Shown here: positions 24,066 through 33,676 of the stretch, in pieces
Position numbering within the stretch: position 1 is the first letter of the stretch
Layout: the number at the start of each line of letters is the position of its first letter
DNA from: Acidobacteriota bacterium
Lineage (GTDB): Bacteria; Acidobacteriota; Thermoanaerobaculia; Multivoradales; JAGPDF01
Assembly: GCA_017860005.1 (NCBI GenBank)
Contig: JAFNAE010000007.1
Coordinates: forward strand, 1-39,118
Reading direction: 5' to 3'
Length of the DNA stretch: 39,118 bases
The notes under the pieces: model-generated
Told to the model about the DNA's origin: nothing
Databases searched by the model: none
Seen by the model: only the letters and a program-made list of their open reading frames with translations
Made by a program: the position numbers and the translations under genes

Positions 24066-26218
24066 TCCTCCGGAGGCAGCGACCACTCCGGCTCGAGGTC
24101 GGGGAAGGGCAGGTCGCCCTCGGTCCAGTCCGGCACCTGGCGCGTGCGCGGCCCGAGCGCGACCAGCTCGCGCAGACGCTCGACGTGCCCGCGGAAGCGC
24201 TTCTCGGCGTAGTCGCGCCCGGTGCCCATGGTGACCAGGAACGGCCAGTCCGAGGCGGCGGCGAGCAGCAGCTGGTTGAGGATCGCGCGCCGCCACTTGC
24301 GCGGCCCGCCGCGGCGCACCGCGGCGAAGGCCTCGCGCTCGCATTCCCGGAGCTCGCGCCAGAACCAATCGGTCTCGGGGTTGACCCAGACGCGGTGGTC
24401 GCCGCCCGCGCCCCACGACCCCTCGCCGAAGAAGGCGCGCCGCAGCGCCGGTCCGTGGTCGAGCTCGCGCGCGGGCGTGGTCGCCTCGACCGGCGTCGCC
24501 GGCGCGGCGAGCTCGAGCACGCGCTCGAGCCAGGCCGGGCCTTCGAACCACCAGTGGCCGAACAGCTCGGCATCGAACGGGGCGCAGACCAGGCCGCCGT
24601 CCATCCCGTCCAGGCTCGAGACGAGCGCGACGAAGTGCTCGGCCTGCTCGCGCGCCCGGCGCAGCGCGTCGTCGGGCCAGTAGACGAGCTTGTCGATCAG
24701 GTCGGCCTCGGGGCCGGTGACGCGCCAGAAGCGCAGGCCCGAGGGCCAGTGTCGCTTGTGGAAGTCGAGGAAGGCGCCGTCGCCCGGGTAGCCGCCCTGG
24801 CGCGACCAGACCTGCGCCGCGGTGCGCGCGTCGCGCAGGAAAGCGGCGACCCCGCTGCGCCGGATCAGGAACGGCCGCGGGTGCGGGCCCCCGGGCTCGA
24901 CCACCTCCTCGGGCGGCAGGTCCGAGAGGTAGGGGAAGGCCGGGTCGCCCGAGCGCAGGAGGTGGGCGTCGAGCACGGTCCAGTCCAGGCCCTGCTCGGC
25001 GAGCAGCTCCTCGTTGCCCGGGCGGTCCGGCTCGGAGGCCCCGGTCGCCGGGTGGCGCCATTCGCCGCCGGGGCGGTAGGCGCACTCCGGCAGCCAGCAG
25101 CCCCTGGGATCGACGCCGAAGCGCTCGCGGTGGCTCTCGCGGCCGACGCGCAGGGCGAGGCGCGCGAGCTTCGACGTGTGCGCCAGCGGCAGGTAGACGT
25201 GGGTGGCGGCCGAGGTCGAGAGCTCGATCGCGCCGCGCGCCGAGAGATCGTCGAGGGCGCGGATCAGGTCCTTGTCGAAGCCCTCCCAGAGCGCGCGCAG
25301 GCGCTCGAACTCGCCGTGCCACCAGAGCGCGAGCGGGTGGCGCCGGCGCGCCTCCCAGGCTGCGGCGGTGCGCTCGGCCAGGTAGCGGTCGACGATGCCC
25401 GGGGTGCGGGCATCGGCGAACATGGCGGCCAGGATGGGTGTCACCGAGAGCGTCACGAAGTCCCGCCGCCCGCGCTCGGCCAGGCGCCGGAAGGCGTCGA
25501 GCAGGGGCAGGTAGCAGTGGACCACCGCCTCCGCCAGCCAGTCCTCGCCGTGCGGCCAGGTGCCGTGGCCGATCACCCACGGCAGGTGGGCGTGGAGGAC
25601 GAAGGCGAGCCGGCGCGGCGCGCCCGGGCGGCCCGGCTCGCGCAGGGGCGCGGGGACGACCGGCGGCTCGAGCGGCGGCCGCTGCTCGAACTCGAGCACG
25701 ATCTCGTCGCGCGAGAAGCCCTGCCCGCCGCCCTCGCCCCCCGCCGCCGCCGCCGCCGGCGCCTCGCCGGCGGCGGCCTGCGCCGGCTCCGGCTCGTCCG
25801 GCGCGCGCGGGGCCTCGGTGGGGGGCGCGTCGTTGGAAAGGCGTTCTGTTCGAGGCAGGGGCTGGCGGGGCACCCGTAGGTCGGGCGGCGCGCCGGTGGC
25901 GGGCGAATCCTCGGAAAGACGTTCTGTTGAAGGAAGGGGAGCGCGGGGCGGTGCCGGCGAGGCCGCGGCGTCGGTGGCGGTGGCCGCGTCGGTGGGTGTC
26001 GCTCCCGCGCGGCGCACCTTTCTCGGCGCGCGTGGCTTCGCTTCGGCGCTTCCGGGGCGCTTCGCGCCTCGCTTCGCCGCGGGCGCTCCGGCCGCCGCCC
26101 CCTTCTCTGGAGCCTTTCTCGATCTCGCGGCCGATTTTTCGGCTGCCGGCACGGAGTCCTTGGCGGGTGTCGTCGCCTTGCGGCGGCGCGGGCGGGGCGG
26201 CTCCTTGGTGTCGGTCAC
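24062..26218 (-). CDS. GH57 family alpha-glucan enzyme (branching-enzyme-like) with long disordered tail
   Basis: A 718-residue protein. About residues 1-185 are disordered, Lys/Arg/Ala/Pro-rich and histone-H1-like, with an internal 26-codon repeat. The rest is a GH57/DUF1957 catalytic domain: HAHLPW near the start, the nucleophile motif GCWLPECAY (Glu378) and the acid/base motif APFDAELFGHWWFEG (Asp549). GH57 enzymes include 1,4-alpha-glucan branching enzymes and 4-alpha-glucanotransferases; the ELFGHWW type favours the branching group, but this is inference. It is coupled by a 4-bp overlap to glucan phosphorylase, forming a glycogen module. GTG at 26218 is the start, 28 bp after the DHH gene stop. 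Confidence 0.88.
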   Translation of the reverse strand: MTDTKEPPRPRRRKATTPAKDSVPAAEKSAARSRKAPEKGAAAGAPAAKRGAKRPGSAEAKPRAPRKVRRAGATPTDAATATDAAASPAPPRAPLPSTERLSEDSPATGAPPDLRVPRQPLPRTERLSNDAPPTEAPRAPDEPEPAQAAAGEAPAAAAAGGEGGGQGFSRDEIVLEFEQRPPLEPPVVPAPLREPGRPGAPRRLAFVLHAHLPWVIGHGTWPHGEDWLAEAVVHCYLPLLDAFRRLAERGRRDFVTLSVTPILAAMFADARTPGIVDRYLAERTAAAWEARRRHPLALWWHGEFERLRALWEGFDKDLIRALDDLSARGAIELSTSAATHVYLPLAHTSKLARLALRVGRESHRERFGVDPRGCWLPECAYRPGGEWRHPATGASEPDRPGNEELLAEQGLDWTVLDAHLLRSGDPAFPYLSDLPPEEVVEPGGPHPRPFLIRRSGVAAFLRDARTAAQVWSRQGGYPGDGAFLDFHKRHWPSGLRFWRVTGPEADLIDKLVYWPDDALRRAREQAEHFVALVSSLDGMDGGLVCAPFDAELFGHWWFEGPAWLERVLELAAPATPVEATTPARELDHGPALRRAFFGEGSWGAGGDHRVWVNPETDWFWRELRECEREAFAAVRRGGPRKWRRAILNQLLLAAASDWPFLVTMGTGRDYAEKRFRGHVERLRELVALGPRTRQVPDWTEGDLPFPDLEPEWSLPPEE
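25835..25939 (-). repeat. Two-copy 78-bp-period coding repeat in the GH57 tail
   Basis: GGAAAG-N-CGTTCTGTT blocks at 25835 and 25913 are 78 bp (26 codons) apart and encode near-identical peptides, TERLSEDSP and TERLSNDAP, each preceded by a Leu-Pro-x segment. Nucleotide identity in these cores is higher than in the flanks, which suggests either duplication or constraint. Confidence 0.6.
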
Positions 26219-26222
26219 GTCG

Positions 26223-26253
26223 TCAGGTCTTCAGGTCTTCGGGTCGTCAGGTC
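26223..26253. repeat. Short tandem TCAGGTC repeats between DHH and GH57 genes
   Basis: TCAGGTC occurs at 26223, 26231 and 26247, that is, in register with an 8-bp period, in the 28-bp gap and stop codon of the DHH gene. Role unknown; it may be slippage-derived. Confidence 0.5.
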
Positions 26254-27341
26254 GATTCGGCGGCCGGCTCGACCGGCTCGGCGACGCCGCCGGCTCCGAC
26301 CGGCGCCAGGACGAGGGGTTGCAGCCGCTCGGGGTTCTTCTTGAGGGCCGCCGCGAAGCGCTGGGCGAGGAAGCGCTCCAGCGCGCGTCCGCCGTCGCTC
26401 GCGGTGCGCGGAATCTCGACGAATCCGCCCGCCATCGTGCCGTGGCCGCCGCCCTTGCCGCGCTGGCCGATCAGCCGGCGCATCAGGTTGCCGGCGTCGG
26501 CGCGCGGGTTCGAGGTGCGGATCGAGAGGTAGACGCGGTCGCCGTGCACGCCCGTGCACATCGACCAGGTGCGGCCCTCCATGCGCAGCAGCAGGTCGGC
26601 GATCTCGGGCACGATGTCGGGCTGGTCGACGCGGCCGAGGCTGGAGATCACCAGGTTGGAGACGCCGGCCAGACCCTCGAGGGCGCGGTGGAGGTTGTGG
26701 AAGTAGTTGAGGGGGAGTGGCGCGGTCTGGATGCGCGCCAGCGTGCGCCGGTCGACCCGCGGCAGCAGCCGGTCGTACGCGGCGTGATCCGGACCCGCCG
26801 CCTCGCGTCCGAAGTCCTGGGTCTCCGAACGGATGGCGTAGACCAGGCCGGTGGCGAGCGGGCGCGTGATGTGCAGCCCGGCTTCCTCCAGGTACTCGAA
26901 GAGGATCGTCGCGGTGGCGCCGTACTCCGGGCGCACGTCGAAGAAGCGGGAGCGCTGGGTCGCCTTGCGCATCGGATGGTGGTCGAAGACCAGGTCTGGC
27001 ACGACTTCGCTCGGCAGCTGCGAGTTGCCGGTCCAGGGCTGGCAGTCGACCAGCACGAAGCGCTGGTAGTCGCGTCGCTTGAGGTGCCGCAGGTGGGAGA
27101 GCTTGAGCTTGAGGGCGCGCACCATCTCGCGGTTCTCGGCGCGGCCGATCATGCCGCCGTAGGCGATCGTCACCCGGCGGTGGAACCTCCGGCGCAGGAT
27201 CAGCCCCAGGGCCGCGGTCGATGCGAGGGCGTCGGGATCCGGGTTGTCGTGGGTGAGCAGCAGCCACCTGTCCCGATGCGGCGTGCTCTCGACCTGGGCG
27301 GCGAGAGCGGCGAGTCGCGCCCTCGTCAGATCGCTCGGCAT
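26247..27341 (-). CDS. DHH-family phosphoesterase (NrnA/RecJ-like)
   Basis: A 364-residue cytosolic Mn-dependent phosphoesterase. The catalytic domain shows THDNPDPDALAS, the VLVDCQP motif and the signature FDHHP. The C-terminal DHHA1 domain has the GGGH motif (KGGGHGTMAGG). NrnA-type members degrade nanoRNA and 3'-phosphoadenosine phosphate; others act on c-di-AMP, so the exact substrate is open. About 30 C-terminal residues are low-complexity. TAGGAT lies 10 nt before the ATG at 27341. Diverges from the ATP-grasp genes over 83 bp. Confidence 0.9.
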   Translation of the reverse strand: MPSDLTRARLAALAAQVESTPHRDRWLLLTHDNPDPDALASTAALGLILRRRFHRRVTIAYGGMIGRAENREMVRALKLKLSHLRHLKRRDYQRFVLVDCQPWTGNSQLPSEVVPDLVFDHHPMRKATQRSRFFDVRPEYGATATILFEYLEEAGLHITRPLATGLVYAIRSETQDFGREAAGPDHAAYDRLLPRVDRRTLARIQTAPLPLNYFHNLHRALEGLAGVSNLVISSLGRVDQPDIVPEIADLLLRMEGRTWSMCTGVHGDRVYLSIRTSNPRADAGNLMRRLIGQRGKGGGHGTMAGGFVEIPRTASDGGRALERFLAQRFAAALKKNPERLQPLVLAPVGAGGVAEPVEPAAEST

Positions 27342-27351
27342 GGCGCCGTGG

Positions 27352-27357
27352 ATCCTA
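27352..27357 (-). promoter_or_regulatory. -10 box (TAGGAT) of the DHH gene
   Basis: TAGGAT on the minus strand lies 10 nt before the ATG at 27341, without a Shine-Dalgarno sequence. Confidence 0.45.
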
Positions 27358-27388
27358 GCATCGCGGTTCCGCCGGAGACGCCGTCTGC

Positions 27389-27394
27389 TAGACT
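27389..27394 (+). promoter_or_regulatory. Possible -10 box (TAGACT) of the ATP-grasp cluster
   Basis: TAGACT would give a leader of about 24 nt before GTG 27425. A second partial box, TAGGGA at 27411-27416, sits 8 nt before the GTG, at the leaderless distance used elsewhere, but it lacks the final T. Confidence 0.35.
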
Positions 27395-27424
27395 GACACC
27401 TCGCGGTCGCTAGGGAACTTCGTC

Positions 27425-28645
27425 GTGCAGCGCGTGCTCTTCGTATCTCCCGGCTATCCCAGCGAGATGCCCCGTTTCGTGCGCGGCCTCGCCGAGATCG
27501 GCGCCGAGGTGCTCGGCGTCGGGGATCAGCCTCCGGCCCTGCTCGCCGAGGACGTCAGGCGGTCGCTCTCCGGCTACCTGCGGGTGCGCTCGCTGTGGGA
27601 GGAGGAGGCCGTCGTGCGCGCGGTCGCCACCTGGCTGGGCGACCGGTCCGTCGACCGCGTCGAGTGCCTCTGGGAGCCGGCGATGATCCTCGCCGCGCAG
27701 ATCCGCGAGGCGGTGGGCGCCCCCGGGCTCTCGGTCGAGCGCACGATCCCGTTCCGCAACAAGGAGCGCATGAAGCAGGCGCTCGACGCCGCGGGCATCC
27801 GCACGCCGCGGCACGCCGCCGCGCGCGGCGCGGCCGAGGTGCGCGAGGCGGCGGAGCGCATCGGGTTCCCGATCATCGTCAAGCCGATCGCCGGCGCGGG
27901 CTCCGCCGACACCTACCGGGTCGAGTCGATGCGCGAGCTCGAGACCGTGGAGCCCCGGGTCGAGCACCTCGACGAGGTGTCGGTGGAGGAGTTCGTCGAC
28001 GGCGAGGAGTACACCTTCGACACCATCGCGGTGGCGGGCGTGCCGGTCTTCCACAACGTCGCCTGGTACCGCCCGCGTCCTCTGGTCGCGCGCTCCAACG
28101 AGTGGATCAGCCCGCAGGTGGTCGCGCTGCGCGACCCCGACCAGGCCTGCCTCGCGGGCGGCGTCGCGATGGGGCGCGCGGTGCTCGCCGCACTCGGGTT
28201 CGAGAGCGGCTTCACGCACATGGAGTGGTACCTGAAGGCCGACGGCGAGGTGGTGTTCGGCGAGATCGGCGGCCGCCCGCCGGGGGCGCACCAGGTCGAC
28301 CAGATGAACTTCTCGTGCGACATCGACGTGTTCCGCGGCTGGGCGGAGGCGGTCTGCTTCGGGCGCTTCACGCACGAGGTGCACCGGCTGTTCAACGTCG
28401 CCAACGTCTACAAGCGCGCGCAGGGCCAGGGCTCGATCGAGCGGGTCGAGGGCCTCGAGCGGTTCCGCCAGCGGCACCGCGACGCGCTGGTGTGGGAGAA
28501 CCTGCTGCCGGTCGGCGCGCGCCGGCGCAACTGGCGCCAGACCCTGGTCTCCGACGGGTTCGTGGTGGTCCGTCACCCGGACCTCGAGGCGACGCTCGCC
28601 ATCGCGGACGAGTTCGGCAGCGAGGTCCGGCTCTTCGCCAATTGA
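27425..28645 (+). CDS. ATP-grasp ligase-like protein, first of three tandem paralogues
   Basis: A 406-residue cytosolic protein with an N-terminal Rossmann-like domain (about 1-110; MQRVLFVSPGYPSEMPRFVRG) and an ATP-grasp domain (about 110-310). Key segments: GFPIIVKPIAGAGSADTYRV (ATP-binding Lys), VEEFVDGEEYTFDT (hinge acidic pair), and the metal-binding FGEIGGRPPGAHQVDQMN. The C-terminal ~90 residues end GFVVVRHPDL...EVRLFAN and are shared with the third paralogue. ATP-grasp enzymes join a carboxylate to an amine, thiol or carbon via an acyl phosphate; substrate is unknown. No carrier protein or transporter is adjacent. GTG start. Confidence 0.85.
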   Translation: MQRVLFVSPGYPSEMPRFVRGLAEIGAEVLGVGDQPPALLAEDVRRSLSGYLRVRSLWEEEAVVRAVATWLGDRSVDRVECLWEPAMILAAQIREAVGAPGLSVERTIPFRNKERMKQALDAAGIRTPRHAAARGAAEVREAAERIGFPIIVKPIAGAGSADTYRVESMRELETVEPRVEHLDEVSVEEFVDGEEYTFDTIAVAGVPVFHNVAWYRPRPLVARSNEWISPQVVALRDPDQACLAGGVAMGRAVLAALGFESGFTHMEWYLKADGEVVFGEIGGRPPGAHQVDQMNFSCDIDVFRGWAEAVCFGRFTHEVHRLFNVANVYKRAQGQGSIERVEGLERFRQRHRDALVWENLLPVGARRRNWRQTLVSDGFVVVRHPDLEATLAIADEFGSEVRLFAN

Positions 28646-28651
28646 ATCGAG

Positions 28652-29736
28652 ATGCCCGCGGTCGTCTTCGTCGCCCCGTTCTTCCTCGACACCACGCTGC
28701 GCTTCGTGGACGGAGTCGCCTCGCTGCCCGGGGTGCGCCTGGGCCTGATCAGCCAGGATCCCCTCGAGCGACTGCCGGCTCGCCTCCGGCAGCGCCTCGC
28801 GGCCCACCGCCGGGTCGCCGACGGGCTCGATCCGCAGCAGATCGCGGATGCGGTGCGCGCGCTCGCCGTCGAGATCGGCGCGCCCGAACGCCTGCTGGGC
28901 GCGCTCGAGCAGCTCCAGGTACCGGCGAAGCCGCGGCGCTCGACTTCGCTTCGAGCGTCGGCTTCCCGCTGGTGGTCAAGCCGGCGGCCGGCGCCGGCGC
29001 CAAGGGCACCTACCGGGTCACCGGCGGCACCGAGCTGCGCGAGGCGCTCGCCGCCAGCCGGCCCGCGCCCGAGCGGCCCGCCGTGGTCGAGGAGTTCGTC
29101 ACCGGCGAGGAGTTCTCCTTCGACGCGGTCTCGATCCGCGGTCGCCTGGTCTGGCACTCGCTCTCGCACTATCTCCCGGCGCCGCTCCACGTCGTGGATC
29201 ATCCCTGGATCCAGTGGTGCGTGCTGATTCCACGCGAGATCGACCATCCCCGCTACGACGACGTGCGCGCGATCGCGGCGCGCGCCCTGACCGCGCTCGG
29301 CATGGACACCGGCTTGTCGCACATGGAGTGGTTCCGCCGGCGGGACGGCGGCGTGCTCGTCTCGGAGGTCGGCGCGCGGCCGCCCGGCGCGCAGATCACC
29401 TCCCTCATCTCCTGGGCGCACGACGTGGATTTCTACCGGGCCTGGGCCCGGCTGGTGGTGCTCGACCAGTTCGAGCCGCCGCAACGCCGGTTCGCGGCCG
29501 GGTGCGCCTACCTGCGGGGCCAGGGCCGGGGCCGGGTGCGCGCGGTGGTCGGCCTCGACCGCGTGCTCGCGCGGCTCGGGCCGATCGTGGTCGAGAGCCG
29601 GTTGCCGGCGATCGGCGCCACGCCGTCCTCGAGCTACGAGGGGGACGGTTTCGTGATCGTCCGCCATCCCGAGACGGCGGTGGTGGAGCGTGCCCTGAGA
29701 TCGTTGATCAGCGAGGTCCGGGTGGAGCTGGGATGA
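28652..29736 (+). pseudogene. Second ATP-grasp paralogue, internally deleted and frameshifted
   Basis: The N-terminal reading (MPAVVFVAPFFLDTTLRFVDG to ALEQLQVP) ends in sense near 28924. The conserved ATP-grasp reading resumes in another frame (EAAALDFASSVGFPLVVKP) and runs to 29736 with EEFVTGEEFSFDA, EVGARPPGAQI and a C-terminal VRHPET. Compared with its neighbours about 45-55 codons are missing at the junction (roughly the LxxxREAxGxPG to RHRLV part), including the stretch before the ATP-binding lysine. As assembled it cannot make an intact enzyme. It starts 6 bp after the first paralogue and its stop overlaps the third (ATGA). An assembly error is an equally good explanation. Confidence 0.75.
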
Positions 29737-30956
29737 CGCTCAACGTGCTCATGCTGTCGCCGGGGTACCCCGCCGAGATGCCGTACTTCACGCGCGGACT
29801 CGCCCGGGTGGGCGCGCGCGTGATCGGCCTCGGCGACCAGGCGAAGGAGGCGCTGCCGGAGATCGCGCGCTCGCATCTCGCCCACCACGTCCACGTCCAC
29901 TCGCTGTGGGACGAAGGATCGGTCGTGCGCGAGGTGCAACGATTCTCGCGCCAGGTCCGCATCGACCGCGTCGAGTGCCTGTGGGAACCGGGCATGCTGC
30001 TCGCCGCGCGCATCCGCGAGGCGCTGGGCCTGCCCGGCATGACCGTCGAGCAGACGCTGCCGTTCCGGGACAAGGAGGTCATGAAGCGTCGCCTCGACGA
30101 CGCCGGCATCCGCACGCCCCGTCACTACCGGGCGGTGACCGAGGACCAGGTGCGCGAAGCCGCCGAGCGGCTCGGCTACCCCCTGATCGTCAAGCCGATC
30201 GCCGGCGCCGGCTCGGCCGACACCCATCGCTGCGACGCGCGCGCCGAGCTGGAGCAGGCGCTCCGGGCGGTCAAGCACGTCGCCGAGGTCTCGGTCGAGG
30301 AGTTCGTCGAGGGCGAAGAGTTCACCTTCGACACGATCTGCGCGGGCGGGCGGATGTACTTCGAGAACGTCTGCTGGTACAAGCCGCGGCCCCTCCTGCA
30401 GCGCCAGCTCGAGTGGGTGAGCCCGCAGTCGTTCGCCCTGCGCGACCTCGAGCTGCCCGAGATCCAGGGCGGCCGCCGGCTGGGCCGCCAGGTGCTCGAG
30501 GTGCTCGGCTTCCAGACCGGCTTCACCCACATGGAGTGGTACCGGAAGGCCGACGGCGAGGTCGTCTTCGGCGAGATCGGCGGGCGCCCGCCGGGAGCTC
30601 GGCTGGTGGACATCATGAATTACTGCACCGACAACGACACCTATGTCGGCTGGGCCGAGGCGGCGGTGCGCGGGCACGTGGACCGGATCTTCGAGCGCAA
30701 GTGGAACGTCGCGGTGACCTTCAAGCGCGCGCAGGGCGAGGGCCGGATCAAGCGGATCGCCGGCCTCGACCGCCTGCGCGCCGAGCTCGGGCCCCTGCTG
30801 GTCGAGGAGAGCCTGACCCCGGTCGGCCATCCGCGCCGCAACTGGAAGACGACCCTGGTCGGCGACGGCTACCTGATCGTCCGCCACCCCGAGCTCAAGC
30901 CCCTCCTCGACATCGCCGACCGCATCGCCCGCGAAGTGCAGCTCTTCGCCGGCTGA
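29733..30956 (+). CDS. ATP-grasp ligase-like protein, third of three tandem paralogues
   Basis: A 407-residue close paralogue of the first gene. Shared landmarks are MLSPGYPAEMPYFTRGLARVGA, IDRVECLWEPGMLLAARIREALGLPGM, PFRDKEVMKRRLDDAGIRTPRH, YPLIVKPIAGAGSADTHR, EEFVEGEEFTFDT and FGEIGGRPPGARLVDIMN, ending VRHPELKP...EVQLFAG. The ATP-binding lysine, acidic hinge and metal ligands are kept, so it should be active. It begins with the ATG overlapping the stop of the broken second paralogue, so translation is normally coupled to it. A GC-rich hairpin follows its stop. Confidence 0.85.
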   Translation: MTLNVLMLSPGYPAEMPYFTRGLARVGARVIGLGDQAKEALPEIARSHLAHHVHVHSLWDEGSVVREVQRFSRQVRIDRVECLWEPGMLLAARIREALGLPGMTVEQTLPFRDKEVMKRRLDDAGIRTPRHYRAVTEDQVREAAERLGYPLIVKPIAGAGSADTHRCDARAELEQALRAVKHVAEVSVEEFVEGEEFTFDTICAGGRMYFENVCWYKPRPLLQRQLEWVSPQSFALRDLELPEIQGGRRLGRQVLEVLGFQTGFTHMEWYRKADGEVVFGEIGGRPPGARLVDIMNYCTDNDTYVGWAEAAVRGHVDRIFERKWNVAVTFKRAQGEGRIKRIAGLDRLRAELGPLLVEESLTPVGHPRRNWKTTLVGDGYLIVRHPELKPLLDIADRIAREVQLFAG

Positions 30957-30975
30957 GCCCGCCGGCGCGGCGGGC
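30957..30975. terminator. Hairpin between convergent ATP-grasp and FAD-oxidase genes
   Basis: GCCCGCC (30957-30963) pairs with GGCGGGC (30969-30975) around GGCGC. A longer-range TGAGCC/GGCTCA pair (30954-30959 and 30978-30983) encloses it. It fills the 24-bp gap between the two stop codons. Confidence 0.5.
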
Positions 30976-30980
30976 CCGGC

Positions 30981-32265
<1,285 letters not shown>

Positions 32266-32269
<4 letters not shown>

Positions 32270-33651
32270 GGCTGGAGGATCGAGAGCAGGAGCGTGGCGG
32301 TGCCGAGGAAGGAGAGGAAGCCGCCCACGTCGGTGGCGGTGGTGACGAAGATCGAGCTGCCCAGGGCGGGATCGAGGCGCATCTGCTTGAGCGTCACCGG
32401 CACCAGGGCGCCGAAGAAGCCGGCCACGGTCAGGTTGAGCGTCTGGGCGAACATCAGGACGCCGGAGAGCACCGCGTTGCGCTCCCAGGCGAGCGCGGCG
32501 AGGCCGAGAGCGAGGCCGGTCAGGAGCCCGTTCATGAAGCCCACCAGCGTCTGCCGCGCGACCACGGCGCCGCTGCGGCGCAGGTCCATCTCGCCGAGCG
32601 CGATGCCGCGCACCATGAGCGTCAGGGTCTGGGTGCCGGCGTTGCCGCCCATGCCCGCCACGATGGGCATGAACACCGCCAGCACCACGTACTTGGCGAT
32701 CGTCTCCTGGAACAGGGAGACCACGAAGGCGGCGAGGGAGGCCGTGGCGAGGTTGATCAGCAGCCAGGGCAGGCGCAGGCGCACCGAGCGCGCCGGCCTG
32801 GTCGCGAGATCCTCGTGGACGTCGAGGTTGGCCAGGCGGTAGAGGTCCTCGGTGGCCTGCTCCTCGACCACGTCGAGGACGTCGTCGACGTGGATCGCGC
32901 CGGCCAGGCGTCCGTCGGCGTCGACCACCGGCATCATCAGGAGGTCGTAGCGCTTGAACTCCTGGGCGACCTCCTCCTCGGGGGTGTCGGCGCGCACGGT
33001 CACCACGTCGGCGGAGAGGATCTCGCGCAGCCGCCGCTCGGGCGCCGCGGAGACCAGCTGCCAGAGCGAGACGATGCCGAGCAGGTGCTCGCGGTCGTCG
33101 ACCACGTAGAGGTAGAACAGGCGGCGCTCCTCGGCGAGGGTGCGCACGCGCTCGAGCGTCGCCGCCACGGTCTCGTCGGCGAAGAAGCGCGGGACCTCCG
33201 GGTCCATCAGGCCGCCCGCCGTGGCGGGTCCGTAGCGCAGGAGGTTCGAGAGCTGGGCCGAGCGCGCCGGGTCGAGCGCCTCGAGCAGGCTGGCCCGGCG
33301 CGCGGGCTCGAGCGACTCGAGCAGGTCGACGGCGTCGTGCGCCGAGAGCCGGGCGATCACGGTCGAGACCTGCTCGTCGGCGAGCTGGGCGAGGACGCGC
33401 TCGCGCGCGTCGCCGTCGAGCTCGCGCAGCGTGCGCGTGGCCAGCCGGAGCTCGAGCAGGGTGCGCCAGAGCTCGGCGAGCTCGTCGGGGGTGAGCAACG
33501 GCACCAGCTCGGCGATGTCGGCCGGGTGCAGCCGGGCGAGCAGCCGGCGCGCCGGCCGCTCGCCGGGATGGCGCAGCAGGCGCAGGATCATGCGCTGGCG
33601 CTGGCCGCGTGCGAGCGCGTCGGGTCGGCGGGCTGAGGCCAGAGCGGGCAT
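32266..33651 (-). CDS. mgtE: Magnesium transporter MgtE
   Basis: A 461-residue Mg2+ channel of the MgtE family. The N domain (about 1-140) is followed by two CBS domains (about 145-265; LLGIVSLWQLVSA, RLAGAIHVDDVLDVV) that sense Mg2+, a connecting helix and five membrane helices. The pore segment MPIVAGMGGNAGTQTLTLMVR and the ion-binding region DPALGSSIFVTTATDVGGF are intact. ATG at 33651 lies 7 nt after TAACAT. Its stop overlaps the GTG of the FAD oxidase. Divergent from lgt over 25 bp. Confidence 0.94.
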
Positions 33652-33658
33652 CTACCCG

Positions 33659-33668
33659 ATGTTAGGAT
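33659..33668. promoter_or_regulatory. Overlapping divergent -10 boxes of mgtE and lgt
   Basis: Minus-strand TAACAT (33664-33659) serves mgtE and plus-strand TAGGAT (33663-33668) serves lgt; they share two base pairs. Each lies 7-8 nt from its start codon, with no Shine-Dalgarno sequence. Confidence 0.5.
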
Positions 33669-33676
33669 GAAACACG

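Noticed and set aside
22062-24212. Long plus-strand open frame opposite the glucan phosphorylase
   Set aside because: Antisense frame produced by GC-rich third positions; no recognisable domains, and the minus strand encodes a complete phosphorylase.
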